DNA from: Candidatus Zixiibacteriota bacterium
GTDB taxonomy: Bacteria; Zixibacteria; MSB-5A5; GN15; FEB-12
Assembly: GCA_029860345.1 (NCBI GenBank)
Contig: JAOUBJ010000005.1
Span: 1-64,000, forward strand
DNA length: 64,000 nucleotides
Reading direction: 5' to 3'
The notes below the pieces were generated by a model. The model had not been told where the DNA came from. It saw only the letters and a program-made list of their open reading frames with translations, and ran no database searches. Position numbers and translations under genes: made by a program. Positions 18,901-26,318 of this stretch are shown here, piece by piece (position 1 is the stretch's first letter; every line of letters begins with the position of its first letter).

Positions 18901-19041
18901 AGTCCCGTTCGCGCCGACCAGACCGACCTGGAGGAAGGTTCCATCTATGAGATTACACTGGACGGTTACGGCCCGGGTTCTACATTGAGACTGCACAATC
19001 TCGTGACCGACCAACCAAGTCCGTTCACCGCGGAAGAATAA
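15952..19041 (+). CDS. Secreted TPR/NHL-repeat protein closing the ExbB/ExbD operon
   Basis: A 1029-residue exported protein. The signal peptide ends near residue 27 (PRPGAAQED). Residues about 30-580 are helical and TPR-like, with repeated A-x-x-Y-x-x-A patterns (AKALAYLDSINYSP, ARCLCKARKYDEAEPLLRQL). A beta-rich stretch follows at about 650-820. The C-terminal part has NHL-type blades, the clearest being AEGITVDSDGNIYIADWGNH at about 886-905. NHL propellers bind proteins or sugars. It starts 52 nt after the previous gene and is probably the last gene of the operon; no promoter is seen in the gap. It likely acts in the periplasm or at the cell surface as a scaffold. The start is not well supported by a Shine-Dalgarno site. 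Confidence 0.85.
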   Translation: MTNLKDSILRLTILMAALLVMPRPGAAQEDGYPALDLMVEAGQTYRDGLAECDASTIGRAGDAYLTVRQTLLADPAGLARQYQKLIPKSAYMIGWCRLRQAEILGDSDLRETALSYFDSVSSDAPGFLGGYARVMTGEIRLLQAVEQKYRLLCQGNLDSAHVEQLTRAINAARSDFAEADGLLEDGADQQALVHIKTEDVFYELARLHSSVGDSAKALAYLDSINYSPQSQSAGPSLAAYSRYCDAVTVLDRYLLALDDPSAKQTVSAQINRFGQVDRPFRLATIARLNGDYNAPIEDYETAAGLTYQRSNLSIPEAHYFRGFAHLGLATNEDSLRGINSAPAQVLGLAKEDFDNYVESVGNLRLDNDERLRYLVARAGHKSLVLGSALGETLSDEELVSLSVDDVKFLIRIAASTHTLARRRCIDALHRFFDAYLPRLQSGTLDDTRTADFEECSTALATRFTRDQALFYKGILQSLEAEGQIGPQAARTFEMAAATMAQVTGDFEAEAEYVRARCLCKARKYDEAEPLLRQLVQDYGSVRALYFYAMAFRGLNPLREAADTTAIKDELHGLMLAVREAIRIAGDRPEYDNFRINAHNMLTESLSGHFRHPDSLLIGGLDQLNCPETLSVDISGWTPELVMYETLSEKAAIGEQFEQESRKDLIGYGLPKLWLAPGQVYCGRSAIPIIANSFAAIPDSVHVDYIWRGRIQFADNDDNTLSLDQCHSELVKDGSLIDCVDSTSSHGAYFFDADIDMHDSVLVRATKEGFYLTTLKRTSSQPGDAFFKETLARKVRYGASDRTGSGPFEVTENNQDAYSFNLAAHRNSHQPPAELVERFAADRYLRDYAYDQSHNRYLAVSSQLNHGLIVYSAEGTADTLRLKASTNLDNAEGITVDSDGNIYIADWGNHRVLVLDSFGHERFSFSALGQNQTANSNQAARLVFPNRIVAEEDLARLDHRRQRHLLVSDWFGVHKFDAQGRYLDSPVRADQTDLEEGSIYEITLDGYGPGSTLRLHNLVTDQPSPFTAEE

Positions 19042-19272
19042 TTGTGTCGTCGGTCATACTGTTGACCTTATCCTTAGTCTCAGTCATCAATCTCCGGGAA
19101 ACCACAGAGGCGGTTAACCGGCCTGCATACAGGTTTGGTAATCCGTCCATATCGTCTGATTTTCACTTGTGTGTCAATCGCCCGGAACGCTTATTGAGTC
19201 CGTCCTTGACTCTGATAGGTATTAGGGCAATGGGATGTTGTTATCCGGATTGCTTCCAAGGAGAATTACTCT

Positions 19273-21684
19273 ATGCTTATGATCCGTGCTCTTTCGATCA
19301 TTCTGCTCCCGCTATTAGCTATCGCCCCGGCCCAGGATAATACCTCCTCCGACCTGCCGGTGGTCAACATCGCAATGGTAATGGACGGGCCTGCCGCCGA
19401 GAGCGACTCCTTCGTTGGCATGTTTCGGCTTGAACTTACCGAACTGCTCAAAAACGAATTCGATATCAGATTTCCCGCCGACAAACTGGTCGTTTCCGAC
19501 TGGACCAACGACGGAATTACCAGCAGTATCGAACGCCTCCTTTCAGACGAAGGCGTCGACATACTGTTAACGTTGGGTGCTTATAGCACCGAGTACGTTT
19601 GTCACAAGAGTGACCTACCCAAGCCGGTGGTGGCACCGTTTGTAATCAATATCGATCTGCAGAAGATCCCTTTTGACGGGCATTCCAGCAAGGTGCCGAA
19701 TCTCAGTTACATTGTAGCCTCGCCCCACTTGAAACGCACTCTGGAGGCGCTTCTTGACCTGGTATCAATCCAGAAGATCAGTTTTGTCCTGCCCCGACGA
19801 ATCATCGCTCTCAACCCCAAGCTGGCCGACAACCTGCAGAATATCGCCGGGAGTCTCGGTTTGTCCTCCCACGTGGTCGCAGCCGGGTCGTCCGCGGCCG
19901 AAGTGCTTGCGGCCATCCCTGCTGATGCTGAGGCAGTGTGGGTGGGGCTGATGCTCGAAATGACTCCCGAGGACTTTCAACAACTGGCCAATGGCTTGAT
20001 CGAACGACGCTTGCCTTCATACGCCTTTTCCGGTCGAACCGATGTGAAGCGCGGACTCATGATCGGCCTGGGTGAAGGCGTCGATTTCCCGCGTATCGCC
20101 AGGCGGGCTGCCTTGAACGTGCAACGAATTCTCCTCGGTGAAGAGGCTGGCGACATTGCCGTACAGTTGTCCAAAAGCGACCGACTCACCGTTAACATGT
20201 CCACGGCCCGAGCCGTGGGTGTCTACCCGGATTGGAGCGTCCTTACCGAAGCGGAGCTGGTTTCGGAACCACGCACCGAGGCGCAGCAGACATGGACCTT
20301 TCAGGCCGCCGTTGAAGAAGCTGTGCGCGTCAATCTCGATCTTTTGGCCGCCGACCGGGAAGTGTTGGCCGGACGACAGTCGGTCCGTATCGCCTTGTCG
20401 CGACTTTTGCCACAGATTGATCTGGCCGCCGGCGGTCTGCTGATCGATGACGACCGAGCCGCTGCCTCTTTCGGGTCTCAGGCCGAACAGACGCTCACCG
20501 GATCGGTAACCATGACCCAGTTACTCTTTTCTGACCCTGCATTCACAGCCCACGCCATCGAAAAGCAGGCGCAGGCGACCAGGGTAGCCGAGCGCCTGAG
20601 AGTTCGGCTGGACCTGAGGCTTGAAACGGCCGTCGCTTATCTCAATATTCTCAGGGCTCAGACGTTCGAAAGTGTTCAAAGAGATAACCTGCAACTGACC
20701 CGATCCAACCTGGAACTGACCCGTACACGACAAGCAATAGGGGTGGCCGGACCGGGCGAAGTGTATCGTTGGGAGAGTCAGTTGGCTTCCAACCGCCAAT
20801 CAGTCGTTGATGCCCAGGCGGCGCGCAACACAGCTGAGATTGCCTTCAACCGATTGCTTAATCGCCCGGCCGAAGAGCATTTCATGCTTGCCGAGGAGGG
20901 ACCCGACGGTTACCTGGGCATCGTCGAGAACGATCGTCTGCAAAAGTATATGGGGAACAAGTGGTCCTTCCGGCACTTTCGTGACTTTGCAGTAGGTGTG
21001 GCGGTGGCCAATGCGCCTGAGTTGCTGGCTCTTGATGCCGCCATCGCCGCCGGGCGGCGCGCCTTGAGTTCCCGACAGCGAGCTTTTTGGCTGCCCCGTC
21101 TGGCCTTGAGCGGCCAACTGTCGAGCAGGCTGGTCGAACGAGGAGCGGGCGCCGGTGACAGCCGTTCATCGCTTTTGCCACCATCGATGGCCGACGCCTT
21201 CCCCGAAAGTGACGACCTCGAATGGAACCTCGGCTTGAGCATCTCACTGCCGCTCTATTTGGGTGGATCTCGGTTCGCCCAACAAAGTAAGGCCGGCCAT
21301 GCATTGACCGGGCTGGAACACCAACGCCAGGCCATGGCCGAACGGATCGAACAACGGATACGTTCGACCTTGCATACCGCCGGCGCCTCGCGGGCTGCTA
21401 TTCAGTTCTCCCGGAGCGCTGCCGAAGCGGCCGGTAAAAACCTCGATTTGGTCGCCGATGCATACTCGCGTGGGGTGGTGTCGATTCTGGATCTGTTGGA
21501 TGCACAAAACCATTCGCTGGTAGCTGAGCTGGCCGCCGCCGACGCCGTATTCAGGTTTTTGATAGACTTCATGAAAGTCCAGAGAGCTGCTGGGAAGTTC
21601 TTTTCACTGTCAACCCAGCAGGAGATTGATGATATTTTCCAGCGCCTGGAGGTTTACTTCGAAGCCATTCCCGCTTCAAAATAG
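19273..21684 (+). CDS. TolC-family outer-membrane efflux protein fused to a periplasmic-binding domain
   Basis: An 803-residue exported protein with Shine-Dalgarno AAGGAG 9 nt before the ATG. The signal peptide covers about 1-20. Residues about 25-320 resemble ABC-type substrate-binding proteins of the PF04392 kind: VNIAMVMDGP, GVDILLTLGAYSTEYV, LEMTPEDFQQLANGLIERRL and a late GVYPDWSVLTEAEL. Residues about 345-790 are a TolC/OEP domain with two long helical repeats (TFQAAVEEAVRVNLDLLAADREVLAG; LVADAYSRGVVSILDLLDAQN), the latter a hallmark of TolC. TolC is normally about 430-490 residues, so the binding domain is an extra. It is the first gene of an operon with a membrane-fusion protein and an RND pump and should form the outer-membrane exit duct. 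Confidence 0.88.
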   Translation: MLMIRALSIILLPLLAIAPAQDNTSSDLPVVNIAMVMDGPAAESDSFVGMFRLELTELLKNEFDIRFPADKLVVSDWTNDGITSSIERLLSDEGVDILLTLGAYSTEYVCHKSDLPKPVVAPFVINIDLQKIPFDGHSSKVPNLSYIVASPHLKRTLEALLDLVSIQKISFVLPRRIIALNPKLADNLQNIAGSLGLSSHVVAAGSSAAEVLAAIPADAEAVWVGLMLEMTPEDFQQLANGLIERRLPSYAFSGRTDVKRGLMIGLGEGVDFPRIARRAALNVQRILLGEEAGDIAVQLSKSDRLTVNMSTARAVGVYPDWSVLTEAELVSEPRTEAQQTWTFQAAVEEAVRVNLDLLAADREVLAGRQSVRIALSRLLPQIDLAAGGLLIDDDRAAASFGSQAEQTLTGSVTMTQLLFSDPAFTAHAIEKQAQATRVAERLRVRLDLRLETAVAYLNILRAQTFESVQRDNLQLTRSNLELTRTRQAIGVAGPGEVYRWESQLASNRQSVVDAQAARNTAEIAFNRLLNRPAEEHFMLAEEGPDGYLGIVENDRLQKYMGNKWSFRHFRDFAVGVAVANAPELLALDAAIAAGRRALSSRQRAFWLPRLALSGQLSSRLVERGAGAGDSRSSLLPPSMADAFPESDDLEWNLGLSISLPLYLGGSRFAQQSKAGHALTGLEHQRQAMAERIEQRIRSTLHTAGASRAAIQFSRSAAEAAGKNLDLVADAYSRGVVSILDLLDAQNHSLVAELAAADAVFRFLIDFMKVQRAAGKFFSLSTQQEIDDIFQRLEVYFEAIPASK

Positions 21685-21745
21685 CAAGGAGAAACGCCAG
21701 GCGATGAAATCGTTTCGTGCGCTGTTGCATGAACCAGGAGGATCA

Positions 21746-22861
21746 ATGTCCATATCAAGACTGCTTGCACTTTTTGTATTATCCGTCGCCATCTGCGTCG
21801 GGTCCTCAGGTTGTGGAGGCGAAGATGAATCGGGACCACCCCTTATTCGGCCGGTGCGATATGAACAAGTTTTTGCGACCGGCGGTACTCGTGTGCGCGA
21901 GTTTTCGGGGGCTTCCCGGGCCGGTGTTGAATCCAGACTGAGTTTCAAAGTTGCCGGAACAATCCGTGAGCTATCCGTCAGAGTTGGTGAAGAGGTCAAA
22001 GCCGGCAGTCTGATTGCACGTCTGGATTCTGAAGACTATCAATTGCAGGTGCAGAGCGCCGATGCTTCCCTGAGTCAGGCCAAGGCCCAGGCGAGAAAGG
22101 CAGCGGCCAATCATGACCGCGTGCGGGCGGGGTATGAGAATCGCAGTTCCTCGCTCAACGACTTCGATGCGGCCCGGGCGGCCAATGAGTCAGCCCGGGC
22201 AGCCGTGCTGGCAGCCCAAAAAAACCTGGAACTGGCCCAACGACGGATGGAATACACGCGTCTCACCGCACCCGTGGCCGGCGCCATTGCCGCCGTTGAG
22301 TGTGAGGTGAATGAAAACGTCAAGGTCGGCCAGGTGGTGGCTTTGCTCACCTCCGGATCGGACCTGGAAGTTGAGGTGGCGGTGCCTGAGATACTCATCT
22401 CGCAGGTGCGGGAGGGCCAGCAGGCAACAGTGACGTTCGATGCTCTGGCCGATCGACCGTGCCGATCCATTGTCACGGAAGTAGGTGTTGCATCGACCGG
22501 CATGGTTACCACCTTTCCGGTGATCGTGGTCCTCGAAGAAATTCCAGCGGAAGTACGCCCCGGCATGGCGGCCCAGGTGGCCCTGACTTTCGAGTCTCGC
22601 GACCAACGGGAAAGGTACGTCGTCCCGTCGGTGGCGGTCGGCGAGGATGGTAAGGGACGATTCGTGTACGTGGTCGCGGCATCGGACCCGGGATTCGGCC
22701 TTGTAAGAAGGCGCCCGGTGACAGTGGGCGAGTTGACAGCCGACGGCATAGAACTGTTTGAGGGTCTTGCCGATGGCGATCTGGTGGTAACGGCCGGCGT
22801 GAGCAAACTCGTCGACGGTATGACCGTCCGGCTGGCCGCCCCCGAAGGGAACCCTTTGTGA
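21746..22861 (+). CDS. RND efflux periplasmic adaptor (membrane-fusion) lipoprotein
   Basis: A 371-residue HlyD/AcrA-type adaptor. The start at 21746 was chosen over upstream ATGs because GGAGG lies 4 nt before it and it gives a clean lipoprotein signal (ALFVLSVAICVGSSGC, Cys about 23). The lipoyl half-motifs are at about 60-85 (ESRLSFKVAGTIRELSVRVG) and 180-205 (RLTAPVAGAIAAVECEVNEN), with an alpha-hairpin between them (SQAKAQARKAAANHDRV). Beta-barrel and membrane-proximal domains follow, the latter with VYVVAASDPGFGLVRRRPV. It should link the TolC duct to the RND pump. Its stop overlaps the GTG start of the pump gene by 4 nt (22858-22861). Confidence 0.93.
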   Translation: MSISRLLALFVLSVAICVGSSGCGGEDESGPPLIRPVRYEQVFATGGTRVREFSGASRAGVESRLSFKVAGTIRELSVRVGEEVKAGSLIARLDSEDYQLQVQSADASLSQAKAQARKAAANHDRVRAGYENRSSSLNDFDAARAANESARAAVLAAQKNLELAQRRMEYTRLTAPVAGAIAAVECEVNENVKVGQVVALLTSGSDLEVEVAVPEILISQVREGQQATVTFDALADRPCRSIVTEVGVASTGMVTTFPVIVVLEEIPAEVRPGMAAQVALTFESRDQRERYVVPSVAVGEDGKGRFVYVVAASDPGFGLVRRRPVTVGELTADGIELFEGLADGDLVVTAGVSKLVDGMTVRLAAPEGNPL

Positions 22862-25800
22862 GTATCACGCGCCTGGCCATCGACAGAAACCGAGTCACCG
22901 CTGTGGCCCTGGTTGTCATCATGCTGGCCGGACTGTATGCCTACCGCGGTCTGCCACGCGATGAAACCCCGCCCTTCATCATTCGAACTGCCCTGGTGCA
23001 GACACTCTTCCCCGGCGCTTCCCCGGAACGGGTGGAGCAACTGGTCACCGACAAGTTGGAAAAGGCGATTCAGGAGATGCCTGAGATTGATTTCATTTCC
23101 AGCCGGTCCAAGACCGGCGCCTCGGTGATCTATGTCAACATCAAAGAAGAGCATCGCAACATGCGGCCTATCTGGGACAATCTGCGTCGCAAGGTGGACA
23201 AAGCGGGAAGCGAACTGCCGGAAGGCATTATCGGTCCAATTGTCAATGACGAATTCGGGGATGTCTTCGGGATTGTCTTCGCCATCACCGGAGAGGGATT
23301 CACCTACGCCGAGTTGAAAGAGGTGGCCGACGTTTGTCGCAACGAACTCCTCCTGATCAATGAAGCCGCCAAAGTCGACATCTACGGCGCCCAGGAAGAA
23401 CGTGTTTTTGTCGAGTACAACAACGCACGGCTGGCCGAGCTAAGGCTCTCACCATTGCAACTGAAAAACATCCTGGAGACGCGCAACATTATCATTCCGG
23501 GTGGACAGATTTTTACCGACCGCGAACAACTCGTTTTGGAACCGACCGGCAATTTCGAATCGGTGGAGGACCTGCGCCGGACGGTGATCAAGCTGCCCGG
23601 TCGTTCCGAGCTCGTCTACCTGGGTGATCTGGCCAGGGTCTATCGAGGCTATATCGATCCGCCGAATTCCACACTGCACTACATGGGTCGGCCATGTCTC
23701 GCTCTCGGGGTTAATCTTCGCCAGGGAGGGAATCTCCTCGAACTGGGTGAACAGGTCAAAGAGCAGGTGGCGCGATTCCAGACGGTTTATCCTATCGGAG
23801 TTGATTTCGAGTTTGTCGCCTTTCAACCTTTCTTCGTCGAAAAGAAGGTTAACGACTTTGTCGACAGTCTGCTGATGGCCGTTGCCATCGTTCTATTGGT
23901 GATGCTGGTGTCCTTGGGTCTTCGCACCGGCCTGGTGGTGGCCAGTTTGATCCCGGCCGCGATGATCATGGCTTTATTCTTAATGTCGCTTCTGGACATC
24001 GGGCTTGACCAAATGTCCCTGGCTTCTCTGATAATCGCCCTGGGCATGCTTGTAGACAATGCAATCGTCATGTCCGAATCGATCATGGTGCAGATGCGTA
24101 ACGGCAAAACGGCGAAAGCTGCCGCCATAAATGCAGCCTCGGAGTTGCGTATCCCCCTGCTGACATCATCACTGACAACGGCCGCAGCCTTCCTTACAAT
24201 CTTCCTGGCCGAGTCCACTACCGGTGAGTACACGGCGCCGTTGTTCAAGGTGGTGACGATCACGCTGATATCATCATGGATACTATCTCTCACCATGACA
24301 CCGCTTTTGTGTGTCCGTTTCATGAGAGTGAAAGTTGTCGCGTCCGATGCGATACCTTTCAACAGTCGGTTCTATCACAAATATCGGGCTTTTCTGCTGA
24401 TGGTATTGAAACGTCGGTTGCTGTCGTTGGCCGGGGTGGTAGCTGTCTTCATGTTGGCCATGTTTGCATTCGGCTGGGTCCCAAAGATCTTCTTCCCACC
24501 GGGGGACAAGCCGATTGTCTATGCCGAATTAAAGCTGCCCATCGGTACCCCTCTGAAACGCACCGAGAAGGTGGTCGAATCCATCGAGGGATTCATGGCT
24601 TCTGAATTGGTTGCAGATTCGACCCGTTCGGAAGGCATCGTTAATTGGGCGTCGTTTATCGGCAAAGGTGCACCGAGGTATGTACTCGGCGTTGCCCCCG
24701 AACCGCCCAGCCCCCATTACGCCTACATCCTCATCAATACTACCACCAACGACGCCGCGCTTAACAGAGTCATACCACACCTGGAAGTTTACTGTCAGGA
24801 GCAGTTTCCCGATCTCGACGCGACCATCTCCGATCTCACTCTGGGACCACCGGTCAAGCACCCCGTGGAGGTCCGGGTGTCCGGAGCCGACCTTGACAAA
24901 GTTTTTGATTTGGCCGACCGCGTCAAAGAACGCATGCTGACCCATGAGAGCCTGCGCAATGTCACCAACGACTGGGGACCGCGCACCAAAAAACTAATGG
25001 TAAACATCAACGAAGCACGGGCACGACGAGCCGGACTGACCAATCGTGACATCGCGTTCTCGCTTCAGACGGTACTCTCAGGCATCAAGACCACCAACTA
25101 CTACGAGGACGATAAACTGATCCCGGTCACTCTGCGCTCGATTGCAGCCGAGCGTGATGATATCGGGAAACTGCAAAGCCACAACGTCTTTTCGCCACTG
25201 ACCGGTCGTTCGGTGCCGTTGATGCAGGTGGCCGACGTCGAAGTTGTATGGCAGCCGGCGGAAATCCATAGACGCGATCGCCTTAAGACCGTGATCGTCT
25301 CGGCCAATGTCGCACCCGGTGTTAATGCCATCGCCGCAGCGCAGGAATTGGACAAGTGGCTCAAAAGCGAGGCCTCCGGTTGGGAGATCGGTTACAAATA
25401 TGAACTCGGTGGTGAACTGGAATCGTCGGGTGAAGCCAACGAATCAATCGCCGCCAAATTCCCTATCGCTATGTTGATCATCGTCATGCTCCTGGTGGGA
25501 CAGTTCAACTCGGTAAGACGACCGGTAATCATCCTGCTGACTATTCCCCTGGGGTTGATCGGCGTGGTGATCGGTCTATTGGTGGCTCGCTCCTATTTCG
25601 GCTTCATGACCTTACTGGGTGTTATTTCGCTGGCCGGAATTGTCATCAACAACGGCATCGTGCTGCTTGAAAGAATCAAGCTGGAAATCGAGGACAACGG
25701 TCTCAGGCCGCAACGTGCCATTATCGAAGCGGCTCAACACCGGTTGCGACCGATCCTGTTGACAACGGCCACAACTGTCGGTGGACTGTTGCCGCTGTGG

Positions 25801-25950
25801 TATTCAGGCGAACCAATGTTCAAGCCGATGGCCATAGCCATCATTTTCGGTTTGCTTTTTGCAACCATACTGACTCTTGGGGTGGTGCCGCTGCTCTACT
25901 CCCTTTTCTTCCGAGTCAGTTTCAAGGATTTCACGTACAACAAAAGTTGA
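22858..25950 (+). CDS. RND-family (AcrB/MexB-like) efflux pump
   Basis: A 1030-residue inner-membrane transporter of normal RND length. It starts at GTG 22858, overlapping the adaptor stop by 4 nt. The N-terminal helix is followed by RGLPRDETPPFIIRTALVQT, near the usual RND start motif. Two sets of transmembrane helices flank porter and docking domains (FFVEKKVNDFVDSLLMAVAIVLL; FPIAMLIIVMLLVGQFNSVR). TM4 reads GMLVDNAIVMSESI: the first proton-relay aspartate is kept and the second position is Asn, a variant also common in non-AcrB RND subfamilies. The substrate is not predictable. It is third in an operon with TolC-fusion and adaptor, giving a complete tripartite system. Confidence 0.94.
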   Translation: MSITRLAIDRNRVTAVALVVIMLAGLYAYRGLPRDETPPFIIRTALVQTLFPGASPERVEQLVTDKLEKAIQEMPEIDFISSRSKTGASVIYVNIKEEHRNMRPIWDNLRRKVDKAGSELPEGIIGPIVNDEFGDVFGIVFAITGEGFTYAELKEVADVCRNELLLINEAAKVDIYGAQEERVFVEYNNARLAELRLSPLQLKNILETRNIIIPGGQIFTDREQLVLEPTGNFESVEDLRRTVIKLPGRSELVYLGDLARVYRGYIDPPNSTLHYMGRPCLALGVNLRQGGNLLELGEQVKEQVARFQTVYPIGVDFEFVAFQPFFVEKKVNDFVDSLLMAVAIVLLVMLVSLGLRTGLVVASLIPAAMIMALFLMSLLDIGLDQMSLASLIIALGMLVDNAIVMSESIMVQMRNGKTAKAAAINAASELRIPLLTSSLTTAAAFLTIFLAESTTGEYTAPLFKVVTITLISSWILSLTMTPLLCVRFMRVKVVASDAIPFNSRFYHKYRAFLLMVLKRRLLSLAGVVAVFMLAMFAFGWVPKIFFPPGDKPIVYAELKLPIGTPLKRTEKVVESIEGFMASELVADSTRSEGIVNWASFIGKGAPRYVLGVAPEPPSPHYAYILINTTTNDAALNRVIPHLEVYCQEQFPDLDATISDLTLGPPVKHPVEVRVSGADLDKVFDLADRVKERMLTHESLRNVTNDWGPRTKKLMVNINEARARRAGLTNRDIAFSLQTVLSGIKTTNYYEDDKLIPVTLRSIAAERDDIGKLQSHNVFSPLTGRSVPLMQVADVEVVWQPAEIHRRDRLKTVIVSANVAPGVNAIAAAQELDKWLKSEASGWEIGYKYELGGELESSGEANESIAAKFPIAMLIIVMLLVGQFNSVRRPVIILLTIPLGLIGVVIGLLVARSYFGFMTLLGVISLAGIVINNGIVLLERIKLEIEDNGLRPQRAIIEAAQHRLRPILLTTATTVGGLLPLWYSGEPMFKPMAIAIIFGLLFATILTLGVVPLLYSLFFRVSFKDFTYNKS

Positions 25951-26318
25951 GGAAGGAGACTTCACGCTGCCGGGCATGTTGATAAACACTTGTTCCGTTG
26001 TGTCGGGTCCTGACCACACCGGTGGCATCCTTGTGCCGAAGGTCCGCCCTAGGAGGGATACCGCCGAGATCGGCAGGATCACAGTCCGCCGCGACTCTTG
26101 CCGGTGCTGTCAGTCGACTCGCCTGACAGCCAGTTGGCTGGCGGTATCACCCAACACCACCCACGAACGAGATGTTCTTCAACGACGCCCGTTCGGTAGG
26201 GCGCGCGCCTGACTCGAACGGTCGAGTTAAATGCCTCAGGATGAAGAGAAAGTCCTTGGAAACAGTGGAGCAATGGCGTTAATAGCAGCTAACGAGTCTT
26301 AGGTCTGGACGAGTCTGT
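25951..26318. other. Intergenic region with a dispersed-repeat fragment
   Basis: A 368-bp gap between the RND operon and the transporter/signalling module. A stretch near 25996-26012 (GTTGTGTCGGGTCCTGA) recurs at 49570-49586. No convincing promoter or gene was found, although the next gene must have one here. Confidence 0.5.

Noticed and set aside
19044-19340. 98-codon frame before the TolC-fusion gene
   Set aside because: No Shine-Dalgarno site or domain; it overlaps the real start at 19273 in another frame.
22111-23154. 347-codon minus-strand frame
   Set aside because: It overlaps the RND adaptor and pump genes, both clearly coding on the plus strand.
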